Origin: Cryptomeria japonica
Lineage: Eukaryota > Streptophyta > Pinopsida > Cupressales > Cupressaceae
Length of the DNA: 64,000 nucleotides
Assembly (NCBI RefSeq): GCF_030272615.1
Contig: NC_081413.1
Span: 601,152,709 to 601,216,708, forward strand
Direction of reading: 5' to 3'
The position numbers were made by a program, and so were the translations under genes. This document shows, in pieces, positions 10,641 to 20,695 of the stretch; position 1 is the stretch's first letter; every line of letters begins with the position of its first letter. A model generated the notes under the pieces. The model had not been told where the DNA came from and ran no database searches. It worked only from the letters and a program-made list of their open reading frames with translations.

Positions 10641-12281
10641 TCTGGGACCCAACTAAGGAATATAAGGTTCTTGTTTTGTTTTGTAAAGTCGTTGAATAGA
10701 GGAGGGCATGATCTTCACAAGAAATCATTTTTTTGGTGACAAAATCATCCTCTAACATTCATTTTTTGCATGCCTTTTTTTCAATGTCATCACACATGGG
10801 GTCATAAGTGACTGGGACCTAGATAGGGTAGGCGTAGGTGCCTTTTCCTTTTATTTCACCATTGCTGGTCACTAGACAAAGTCTATATTAGCACACAATT
10901 TTATTTTGTAGATGGTTAAGGTTTCCAATGTTCATAGTTCATTTGACTTTAGTAATTCAATATGAACATAATTCTTTGTGAATCTGTATGCTTCGTGTAG
11001 TTGAATGTGTTTGTTTTTGTTGAAAATGGGGTTGAAGAGATTTATTCCTTTATTATTTAAAAAGTAGTAGGTTTTGTTAGGTATTATGTTTCAACCGTGC
11101 TTAAACCATAGTCTTTTCATCTCAAAGGAATGGATATTGGTTCTCTAAACTAGTGTTTCAATAAATGATGTTTCTACATTGCATGGAACCTTTAAACCCA
11201 TGAAGTGTTTTACTAAAGATGCTAGTTGAAATGATCTTTGAAGGCGAGTTAGGTTTTATCTTCTCTATAACAAAAATATCTACCATGTTAATTGTTTAAT
11301 GAGCTAAGAGCCCTTTGATCTCAACATGGTTGAATGTATTTGATCAAATCTTTAAGCCATAATGACTTGTTTTTATAAATTATTGAATTTGTGGGTGTTC
11401 AAAAAGATTTTGACCTTGTCAACTTGGGTGACTATGTTGTTTAGTGTTAATTAGCCTTTTGGCCTTGTTGTTGCAAATGACTATTGTTTTTGGTTAAAAC
11501 TGTGCATGATCGCCAATAGTGAATGACTATATAGAAATGATTGTGGGTCTTTCAACTCTACTCTTATAACACCATCGTGTAGGTTAAAGGATTGTGCATG
11601 GCCATTGTTTAAAAGGCTTGGAAGTTTGCATTTAAAGCCTTTTATCCATGTCACAATAGAGACACTATTAAATTTATATTATCTTAAGCCTTTTAGCTTA
11701 GTTGTAGCAGTGATAGTATTACGCTTTTATAATGTTAAGCCTTTTAGCTTGCCTCAAAACCTATGAAAGTCCTATTTTTGTTATAAAGCCTTTCAACCCT
11801 ATCTTTTACTTATAATTTCATAAAGAATATTGATAAGCCTCACAACTTGGCCGATGGTAAGATGTTGTGTATGTTACCAATTTTGTTTTGGTCAAGATGG
11901 GAAATGTTTTGATAGTCATATTATATTATTTTCTAGTTGAGAACACTCAATCCTTTTATTGGTCTTGTAAAACAAAGTTTACAAAAGAAAGAGTTTGTTT
12001 ATTGTCTCTAAATGTGGCTTAAACTTTTTGTCTACATTAGGAAATGAACTCATAGGTATTCATTGTTAAGTCTTAGTTGGTATTGTTGGATATATATAGA
12101 GAATTGTATTTCTCAAAAGTTTTTTTATGCTTATGTGATGGATGAGATCAATTGGTTATTACTCTGTTGTTAGTTCATGTAAGGATATGTTGTAATTTTT
12201 GAATTGAGAAATATGTGAACTAGTGCCTATGTTCAATCCATTTTGGTTTTGTGGTTGAGACCAATGAAGGTCATGGATCTT
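10641..12281. other. Gene-free stretch with recurrent AGCCTTT words
   Basis: No ORF of note. Between about 11445 and 11830 the words AGCCTTTTAGCTT, AGCCTTTTGGCC, AAGCCTTTTATCC and AAGCCTTTCAACC recur at irregular spacing. I do not recognise an element. Confidence 0.4.
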
Positions 12282-12506
12282 AAGAATCGGTCTTCTTCTT
12301 CTTCTTTTTTTTTTTGATTGGTAATGGGCACTTTTTAAGGTGTTGAAACACTATTGCTATTCAAATCCGTAAGCACACCAACCTAGCGAAAGTACCAAGC
12401 CCGCGAGCCTAGTCGCCCAATGAGGATTTGAACCTTGGTGGCGGTTTCACCAAGCAAGTCTTTTAACCATTGTACTGCATGGGTCACCCCAAGAATCGGT
12501 CTTCTT
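12282..12506 (-). mobile_element. tRNA-derived SINE with 16-bp target duplications
   Basis: The body is 12298-12490, read on the minus strand. The head near 12490-12466 carries an A-box-like stretch (TGCAGTACAATGG). The B box GGTTCAAATCC lies at 12434-12424, one base off the RNA polymerase III consensus GGTTCGANTCC. The body ends in an A-rich tail (T-rich on plus, 12298-12315). Both sides carry the identical direct repeat AAGAATCGGTCTTCTT at 12282-12297 and 12491-12506. The perfect duplications suggest fairly recent insertion. It would need a LINE for mobilisation. It is not a functional tRNA gene. Confidence 0.88.
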
Positions 12507-13239
12507 TGAATTATCCTTTTTACAATTAAATAATTTCGTACTCATATGAGTACACATGTGTATTGAACATATACATTTATACTTGTGTGAGTATTTTTCT
12601 TAAGTATTATTGTTGAATAAGAAATTGAAATGTGATTTTTTTATTTTTTTTTGTGTGTGTGTGTTACTATATAGATAGCTAAATTGTGAACATATATTTA
12701 ACTGCAGACAAATGAATAAATGAACTTATGATACTTTTATATGAAAATAGTTTATCATGTATGATAGCATAAGGCTATAAATATGCATATATGGTTAATA
12801 TTTTTGTATGAATGCATATTTTCATGAATACAAACATGATGGATATGAAAAATTGGAATAAAGGGTTGGTATCATGGAAAATAGTAACTTTATCTACATT
12901 CCATGATTTATGTTAAAAATGCAACATATTGATTACTTGAACATGAAAAGTAACCTAATATTCTTATCATTAATCAAAAGATGATGCTAAAAATATGCAC
13001 ATGATTTTTTTTGCGTTGAAATAACTTTCTTTCATGTATTGATAATGTATAAGCATTATTAAAGAATAACTAGAAATGGTAAACAATGTTAAGAATCTAA
13101 CGAGTACATCTTTTGAATAGTTTCATATTTTCAATTTAAAACGTTGAATTGCATAATATAATTAAAGAGAGTTAAGAGTTTAGAGTCTATTATAATTCTA
13201 GATGATTGAACTATATCACAAGTCTAAGCATGATTTTGA
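12507..13239. other. AT-rich, no recognisable feature
   Basis: Very AT-rich sequence with a short (GT) run near 12652-12663. No gene or repeat boundary found. Confidence 0.45.
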
Positions 13240-13345
13240 GTAAGGGAGAGCATCACTCAAGTGCTTTTCCTCCAACCATAGACTTGGCGGTCCCTTGCTT
13301 ACCTTCCCACTAGAAGTGGCCCTACCCTTCATGATGGCACAAACA
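13240..13345. repeat. Dispersed repeat, reverse copy near 33890-33990
   Basis: The strings GGGAGAGCATCAC and CACTAGAAGTGGCCCTACC recur in reverse orientation at about 33890-33990 with similar spacing. The parent element is not identified. Confidence 0.5.
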
Positions 13346-14950
13346 CAAAAATTGGCCAAGGTTGCCATTTGAGCCTGGTGTCTGTATCCTACATAGCTCT
13401 AGTCAGTCACACAACTATAGACTCCTCCTAACTATGCATGATTCAATGACTAGACTATGCATAGAAGTTAGACATGGTGAACTAATTGGGCACAGGCAAA
13501 TTTTTGTGTCACCTTGGCCAAAGGTTTTTGATGCTAATCACTTTCAGGAAGTGCAGTCAACTACTCAACCACCTCTACTTGACTTGAGTACCACAAATGC
13601 CCTATGGTTGTAATTCTAGACTTTTATCAAACTAGGTTAACAAGAAACTTTGGGGCAAGTGTTCTTGCATACTGACCTTGGCAACTGCCTCTAGTTCCCA
13701 TTTCAAGAGTACATTAAGATGATGTAAACCATCTGACCGTTTAACATAAAGATTCATGTCCTAAAATACACAACTATAAAATCTCTATCACTCTTGTCAT
13801 TAGGTGTGAACAATATCCCTAAAATTAGAGAGATTCTTTGTTGTTCTCAACTACTTCTTAGAACCCTAAGAGTTAATTTTTAGAGCATGACATGTTATAC
13901 TCAATTACCTAAGGTCTCTTTCAAAGATTACTTGACCAAAAGAAAAGTTTGGATGGGTCAATACGTAACACTCTTTAAAGATTGCATCCCAAGGCTTACT
14001 TGTTTTCTCTTAAGATTTTTGTTTACTTGTTTATGTTAAATCGTGACATACAAAGCATCCATAGAAATGCTCCTTATTCCTATATACATACAAGAAGACA
14101 TTATTCTTCTTATACTAATTACTAGATTAAGAGATATATATTAATGTTTAACACTCCTATGCTAGTAATGAGATATAACAAGATTTCAGTGTTATATTAT
14201 TAACTATGATACATTACACTTTTTTTTCTTTTTCGTATGAGACATATCTGAGTTCTTTCTTATGTATTTCTTGACCGACAAGATTTCTGTCAACTTTCCA
14301 TTTAGGACTGTTATTGTTTCTTTGAGTATTATCAACTCAGGAACCCGTACCTATACTGGGTTTTGCATTAAGCTACAAAAAGACAGTTCTTTCTTCCTAT
14401 ATTACTTTCACTCTGGAAAGAACCTCTTCCAGCTGTCAATTAGCTAATTAAGAAATTAATATCAAAAGTCCTTACTCACATTTCGACTATCAAGACAGAG
14501 AAGAACACTCTTTATTATGTCTTCTAGGTATGAATAATTCAGAAAGATCCCAATATAATGGAAGACAAAGACCATGTTTATTGAGAAAACTAATATTCTT
14601 AACTCGGTTCAGTGCTTTCTTAAGAATTGAATAGGTGAACATTGCTTATAATTAAACATATGAGTAGCTCGCTCTGCTAAATCTTTTCTTTCAGTCCATG
14701 AAAAAATTCAAATTCTTACGTTCTACTGTAACTTCCAAGAATTATTCATAGGAACAGTATCTTGCCTGGAAGAATTGGTAAGATCAATTTGATCTCCTTT
14801 GAAGGCTTTTTTGAGTGTCCATGACTCTTCTCTAGTCTTTCCGAGTTTTGCCTCAACGTCCTTTCTCTTTGCAGGGAAGAGTCGCTTTCTTCCTCTAAGA
14901 AGAATGAGAGGCGGTATTCTACAGAAAAGTATTATTATAATTTTTTTGTA
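13346..14950. other. No recognisable gene
   Basis: Short random ORFs only. Possibly internal or LTR sequence of an old retroelement, but no diagnostic motif is visible. Confidence 0.4.
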
Positions 14951-15123
14951 TTTGATTATGTGATCAATTTTTAATCATCAATGCTTCAGATCACATTCGA
15001 AGATTTATTATCAGGACGTAAGAGAGTTCAATCTATGTTCCTTGAACTCTCTTGCATTTCGATGATGGATCACGGAGTGTGATCCAAACTATTGATGGTT
15101 AAAAATTGCTCACACAATCAAAT
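14951..15123. repeat. 173-bp foldback hairpin (MITE-like or miRNA-precursor-like)
   Basis: The left arm 14951-14996 and right arm 15078-15123 are imperfect reverse complements of about 46 bp (TTTGATTATGTGATCAATTT against AAATTGCTCACACAATCAAA). Inside, AAGAGAGTTCAA (15020-15031) and TTGAACTCTCTT (15042-15053) form a perfect second stem. Terminal inverted repeats with small size fit a MITE; a transcript would fold into a long imperfect stem. No clear target duplication. Confidence 0.7.
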
Positions 15124-15746
15124 CCAGAAACCTTATACAATATTCACTGCATTTTCAGAAGATAAAAGATATAATAATAAAAAATAACTGAACTCCACAA
15201 AACAAGAAAAGTATCTTCTTAAATCCACCGACTCCAAACTTTCTCCCAAAAATGCCAAATCAAGAAATTGTAGCTGTAAATGAGCATAAGAAATTCATAA
15301 ACAAGAGGCGATATAATTTTATCGCATGATGATGATGTTTTAGAAATCAAGGTTGTTATAATAATATATATATATGCATCATAGAATTGGCAAATGTAAT
15401 TTGATTAAATACATGTGGTGGTATGAGCCATTGACTATGAACATAGAAAAGTTTTTTTCTTTCTTTTTTGGTCGATAAAGGCAGACCCGAAATATTAAGT
15501 ATTAAAAAAAAATTTTAATGTACAAAAAATATTAGCGCGAGTTGATCCTTCTAGTCCACCCTTGTGACTGAAATTCAAGATAAGGACTAAATCCCGATAG
15601 GAAATATCCATCCTCCCTCAAAATTTCAATACAGTTCATCTTAAACTTAACAAAACTAAAGTATCTACGACCATCCTCTTATATTTTTGCAAATTTCATA
15701 TATAGAAGTTCAAATAAAAAAATGACCAAAAGACATATATCTTTCT
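15124..15746. other. No recognisable feature
   Basis: AT-rich with a TA-dinucleotide run near 15363-15375. Nothing identifiable. Confidence 0.4.
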
Positions 15747-16910
15747 TTATGCACACACGAGATCAATCCATTGAAACACGTCCTCTTCCTCTGCGTTGAC
15801 CACGACCACCAACTCAACCCCTACCTTGACCACATCCGCACCCGCGACCACTCTCATTGCCATTATGCGAGCCTGTTGGTTCTTCTCCGCTTGAGTGGGG
15901 AGAATCATTGTCTTCCGTGACAGTAAGAAAGCCATTCAGGATGGCAAAGTCTCTGAACACAATCTCCTTATTTGGGTCTCGCGCTTTGTCTGTTAATACT
16001 CTCCATTTTAAATAATCAACTCCCACAACGACAATTTGTCTGTGCCTCATCAGGGTTGGCCCTCTAAGGTCGAGTAGAAAAGGATAGTAAGTAATGGCGT
16101 CGCCAGGTTCATTAAGCACATCAAGATCCCCAGAGCCATGCAAGGCATATTTCATGACCCTATCTAATCCCCCTAGCAATTCAGGCTAAAATAATTTAGA
16201 CACAAGCACTCTAGTCTCGGCTTTGGAAACACCATCATCAAGAAGGGAGGCCACAAATCTTGAGGAAATTTGCGTATTGTCCCTATAATACTCCCTTCGA
16301 TCCAAATGACCCTATCCAAGAATAATTTTTGCAGCTACTATGACCAAAGGGTTTACGGTGCAGAGGATACGTTTTAATCTCAAGTCCGTGATTTCTTTGA
16401 AGTTGCACTTGTGGTTGGGGCTTGTCAAGGATATCGGAGTGTCCACTCCAAAACATGCAACCGGGTCTGAAAATTCTCTGATGATGAACAGTGAGGAACC
16501 TGCCATTGCCAAATATGATGCGAAGACCTGCTTCTGGCCAAGAGAGGAGACCAAAAATTGGAATTGTAGAGAAACAACTTAGGAAGAAAAATGAAGAAGA
16601 AATAAAGATGGCGGACCTAATGAAATGTAGTACTAAGTGAGTTACCTTCATTAATGAAGGCGTCCGTCACCCTCAACTTGAGCTTGCCATTTTAATAAAA
16701 ACCATTCTCTTGATGTGATCTTCCCGTTAGAAGCGAGGAAGGCATTAACTCACACTCCCACTTTAATCGCCTTCCAAAACAAGTGGGCTATGAAATTGCC
16801 TTGAGATTAGGAGCCATTAGTGTGTTTGAACTCCGAAAAACATTTGCCTAGATCTCCTAAGATCTTGATATCAAATTTTTAGTCATCTGAAGCCATGCAA
16901 ATAAATGCGC
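15747..16910 (-). pseudogene. Unrecognised broken coding sequence with Arg/Gly-rich tail
   Basis: Minus-strand frames can be followed over about 1.1 kb with frameshifts and stops. An upstream part near 16900-16640 begins MASDD and includes FLASNGKITSREW and KLKLRVTDAFINEG. A middle part (16554-16312) includes FIIREFSDPVACFGVDTP. The last part (16179-15814) includes GDAITYYPFLLDLRGPTLMR and FRDFAILNGFLTVTED. The C-terminus is Gly/Arg-rich (GRGCGCGQGRG, stop, then GGRGQRRGRGR in the same frame), like an RNA-binding RGG tail. A GT...AG pair near 16645 and 16540 could be an intron. I recognise no family; it could be a dead host gene or an endogenised foreign gene. Confidence 0.45.
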
Positions 16911-17459
16911 TCTAATTGATTTGATTGAAACAAGTAAGCTAAACAACCTACCAAATTTATAAATTTCCCCCGCCTTGTTTAGAGAATAATTTAGCTCCAT
17001 TTGTCAAATTTGTCTAAGCAATTTTAGAGATGAGAGGGCCCTGCCAGTTCTGTTGGGAAGAAGAAAGAAGAGTAGTCCTTGGGATTCGATTTAACTTTCT
17101 GGCAAAATGTACCTCCCTAAATGTCACTCAAACAATTTGAAAAACAATTAGGGTGACTTCAACATCCAACTCATCATAGGAAAGCCCTTGTTAGGAAGAA
17201 ATAAATCTGATAGGATCAATTAATGCATATTAACGTTGGGAGCTACTCAATGAGTTTGCAGTTTGACTCAAATCAAATTTGAGATGAATTTCTGCATATA
17301 CTTAGCTGAAATCTAGTAGTGTCCACTGAAAATTTAAATTTTTCTTGCAAAGAAGATAAAATGATGGGAAGCTACTGTTTAGCATCATATTTGAATTTTT
17401 GAATAAAATGATTTTTAAACCTCCATCTTGAAGGTTGTTGGCCCAGATAGAAAGGTCTG
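16911..17459. other. No recognisable feature
   Basis: Between the broken coding sequence and the 3' end of LINE-B. Part may be LINE-B 3' UTR. No tail or target duplication found. Confidence 0.35.
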
Positions 17460-17509
17460 GTGATTCAACAGAAAGAATCATTATTGATTCCTTGTAACTT
17501 TAAGTTCGT

Positions 17510-18086
17510 CCGCCCACCATAACAATTCATGCCCTTCTGTAGCTGATTTTGATAAAAGATCCGCTCTTGAATTGGCTTACTTGTAGATATGTCTGCATGA
17601 GAAGTTATCTAAATTTCCCATAATTAATAAAATTTTCTCCAATAAGGCTTGCAGTCTCCAGTTAGGGGTCCTAGCTGTTCTTATAGCATTTATGACAATA
17701 GCATAATCCCCTTCAATTTCAAGATGCTTGATTCCTCTCTTTGAGCATTCAGAGAGGCCAAGTAGGAGAGCATTAAATTCGGCTATATTGTTGGTATCAG
17801 GAGGGATGGAGAGAGATATTTTACCTTTAATGATTCCTTCATGGTCCTTGACAACACATCCCACACCGGACAAACTTGGGTTACCTTTGGATGCACCATC
17901 AAAATTTAACTTTGGCCAACCTCTCTTAGGGGGGGTCCAAACCGCTTGGTTTCTCTTTTGATCCTTGCTACCTATATAGGGGGGAACTTTAATACCATTC
18001 CATCTGAGCCGAATCCTGGCATCCCAATTTGTAAAGTCTTTTTTGGGGATGGAATTCAATGCTATCTTGCATTTGATGTTTTCCAC
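17510..18086 (-). pseudogene. LINE-B RNase H domain
   Basis: The frame gives a plant LINE-type RNase H (RVT_3-like): LNFDGASKGNPSLSGVGCVV carries the first aspartate, NNIAEFNALLLGL the glutamate and IEGDYAIVI the second aspartate. The fourth conserved region, ANSRADLLS, follows directly but after an in-frame TAA at about 17577 (HIYK-stop-ANSRAD). The enzyme would degrade RNA in RNA-DNA hybrids during element replication. The stop removes the last helix and last metal ligand, so this copy should be inactive. The domain ends with SATEGHELLWW. Confidence 0.8.
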
Positions 18087-18132
18087 AACCGAAGTCTCAA
18101 TGGAGATGAGGATTGATTCTAACCTTCTTTCT

Positions 18133-18471
18133 TTATTTTAAAAGATTCTTCTTATGTTCCTTCCATATTTCCCAAATGAGACTAGAAGGGTTAACTTCCC
18201 AAAGAGACCTAAGGAGGCCATCTTTTGGCCTTATTGGCCGTCCTTGAAAGAGAGTGACAATATCATTGGGGAGAGTCGAGATCCACCCTAATTTGGCGCA
18301 TAGACATCTCCAACATTTGGCTAAAAAAGGGCAATTAAGAAGTAGATGATCTACTGTTTCCTCATGTGCCTTACATAGAACACACCTTGAGGGACCCTCA
18401 TAGCCCATTTTCTTAAATCTTTCTGTTGTTAGAATTTTCTTTTTGACTACTAGCCAAGCAAAAACCCCCAC
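18133..18471 (-). pseudogene. LINE-B zf-RVT zinc-binding domain
   Basis: Contains FAWLVVKKKILTTERFKKMG, then CVLCKAHEETVDHLLLNCPF, the CxxC...H...C pattern of the zf-RVT family that lies between RT and RNase H in many plant LINEs, and CWRCLCAKLGW. It probably helps bind template RNA. The frame is closed by a stop at 18133 before the RNase H frame at 18086, so the two domains are no longer joined. Confidence 0.8.
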
Positions 18472-18630
18472 TTTTGGAATTAATTTTCCGCTCCAAAAGA
18501 GATTTTGTGGGATTCCTAAATTGTTATTTTCAACTTGATTGGCTAAAAGATAATAGCCATCTTTGGCATTATATTGGTATGTTTTAGAGGGAGTCCAAAC
18601 TAAGGAGTACTATCCATTTCTGAAAAACAA

Positions 18631-19243
18631 CTATTGGTCCTTTAATGTTTCTTGCAGCTGCTGTATTTCATTAGAGGGGAGAGGCAAGCCTTCAAAGCTC
18701 TTCCAGTTCCAACCCAAAGAAGAATTATCCCCTGAGAACACTACATAATCTCTGATGTGGACGCCCCAATTTTCTCTGAGCCAAGATCTTGTGTTTTGAA
18801 TTGAAATCATGTTGTCTAAACTTGGGTAACCACCCCAAGAGTCTTCCCAAAATAGGCAAGTAGAGCCATCATGGACATCCCAAGAGATAAAATCTGCAAC
18901 TAGAAATCTATTCTTAATTATGAAATTCCAAATCCTAGATCCCTTTGGCAGGTTGCCAACTCTCATAAAGTTTCTTGGCTCTTCATTCGCTATATAATTA
19001 GCTTGCATTAGTCTAACCTATCTTGTTGTTGGATCCTTAATCATTTTCTAGACGAGTTTCTCTCCTAAAGCTTGGTTTTGGAGTTGTTGATTGCAGATAC
19101 TCAAACCACTTGATATCTTCGGTTTGCAGATTTTATCCCAAGCAATTAAGGCTATTCTGTGCTTCTCTTCTGTGTTTTGCCAAAAGAAATTTCTCATTTT
19201 CTTTATGATGAAAGCATTCATCCCTACTATTAATGGCAATTCA
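18631..19243 (-). pseudogene. LINE-B RT C-terminal and connector region
   Basis: 19243-19048 gives NAFIIKKMRNFFWQ, then WDKICKPKISSGLSI and QNQALGEKLV, matching the conserved RNFFWG...WDKICxPKxxGGLGI...NxALGxKL run after the palm. 19008-18631 gives NYIANEEPRNFMRVGNLPKG, then SRIWNFI and WDVHDGSTCLFWEDSW, the usual connector before zf-RVT. One frame break lies between the two parts. The expected GG of GGLGI is SG here. Confidence 0.75.
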
Positions 19244-20424
19244 TGAATACTAAGAGGGGGGGATGAATTAGTATACCAAAAATTACTGTACTCAAACACT
19301 TTATCAGTCTAGCGGTAAACCGGTATAACAGTTTAACTAACAAACCGGTTAACACAAATGCAAACCAAACAACAAGTAAGGCATTCACCCACAAAAGCAC
19401 AATCACCATAACACAAGAGATTTTGATGTGGAAACCTAAATGGGAAAAACCACGGTGAGATGAAACTCACAAGTAACTATCTGTAGAATAGTAACCAGAC
19501 CGGTTAAGGTCAAACAATGTTCTTTACCAGAACAGATCCTGTTAGGAATTTGAATCTCTGTTAGGAGATAAGTCCAATTAAAGACTGCCTTGTGAGAGGA
19601 TTTTAGATCCACATATGTGAATCACCTTGTTAGAGGATTTACAAAGGCTTTTCTGGGCCTACCTGGTTAAGGGTTTCTAACTTGTCAAAGATGTGAGTAA
19701 TCAACAAGTGAATGATCTAGCAAATAGCACAGTCTACTTGGTTAGATCCATGATAGCTTATTGCTAATGCATTTCAGCATTACTTCAGTCTTTAGTAAAT
19801 CCACACTCTGTTATAGTACACAGACTTGATCTTTTTGTTAAGATTGCACATACAAGAACTCATCAACCACTTTAAACCCTAATAGCTACACACACATTAA
19901 AACCCTAGACATGATGTCCTTAAAAGGAATCTGATTTCATGTCGGTCCAATAGGATTACATTGTAAGTTCCTAGGTTCATTGTATCTAGACACATTTGGT
20001 AACATGACACAAAATCACCATCAAAGTGTCAGTGGATGGTAACTCATCACAAAGATATACCGGTTGGTAACTCATCACAGAGTATTACCGATTTATACTA
20101 CTTTACCGATTGCCGGTTGGTAACTCAGAGTAATACTGGTTTAACAGATTACCAGTTGATAGAAATGAAGACTGGGAAAATGATAACTGTCGCTTCTAGT
20201 TCCTTTGCTCTATTCTGCTTGAGATCCTCGAACTGCTTGAGGTCCTCATGCCGCTTGAGATCGGTAAACACTTTTTGCAAGACACCGATAGTCTAAAGAC
20301 TATAACATAATACCGGTTTGAAACAAATACCGGTTGAGCATAACTCATACATACAAAAAGTGATCTCATAGCAAGTGTGTGTCCATCAATGCCAATCACA
20401 ACATAATCATCAAAAATGCCAACA
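19244..20424 (-). repeat. Complete 3' LTR of family A element
   Basis: About 1.18 kb. On the minus strand it begins TGTTGGCATTTTTGATG directly after the polypurine tract and ends near CCCCTCTTAGTATTCA. The part 19244-19865 is repeated at 25788-26410, and the length agrees with the 1.17-1.19 kb LTRs of family B. It is rich in CCGGT words, several as ACCGGTT (for example near 19318, 19345, 19500, 20060, 20313). Confidence 0.8.
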
Positions 20425-20436
20425 ATCTCCCCCCTT
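20425..20436 (-). other. Polypurine tract of family A element
   Basis: On the minus strand AAGGGGGGAGA directly precedes the LTR start TGTTGGC. Preceding words ATCAATGCC are typical of SIRE-type elements. Further purine-rich tracts lie at about 20512-20520 and 20630-20638. Confidence 0.75.
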
Positions 20437-20695
20437 GGCATTGATGGCAACACTTAGGAAAATTTTGACGTCTAAGTGTTTTTACAAAAAAAATATGCCA
20501 TAATAAAAAATACTCCCCCTAAGCATATACACTATCCCTTTGCAGAAAAGAAAATGTATACTAATTCCTTACAGAGATAAACATGAGTATACATAGCATG
20601 CATCAAAATTTTAAATACCAGAATACTTCTCCCCCTTTGCCAACAATGACAAAATACAGCTGAATAACCCCTGTTTCTATTAGCTGAATAAATGT

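Larger units (their letters stand above)
17460..19243 (-). mobile_element. LINE-B, 3' half (post-RT, zinc finger, RNase H)
   Basis: The 3' part of a plant LINE, separated from its 5' half (26411-30462) by a family A LTR element. It starts within the block after the RT palm (FIIKKMRNFFWQ, then RIALIAWDKICKPK) and runs through the post-RT region, a zf-RVT domain and an RNase H. Compared with typical LINEs, about 250-300 codons of RT, including the catalytic FADD box, are missing between the halves; this loss coincides with a truncated LTR at 26410. Confidence 0.85.

Noticed and set aside
12424-12480. A tRNA gene
   Set aside because: A and B boxes are present but the cloverleaf is not complete, and flanking duplications plus the A-rich tail show it is a SINE.
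15747-16910. Calling the broken gene virus-derived
   Set aside because: The Gly/Arg tail and compact ORF are suggestive but no diagnostic motif was seen.
19244-19865. A 622-bp LTR as the full LTR of family A, ending TGAT...
   Set aside because: There is no purine tract or target duplication at 19865; the polypurine tract and TG start lie at 20424, giving 1.18 kb as in family B. The 622-bp match only reflects truncation of the other copy.
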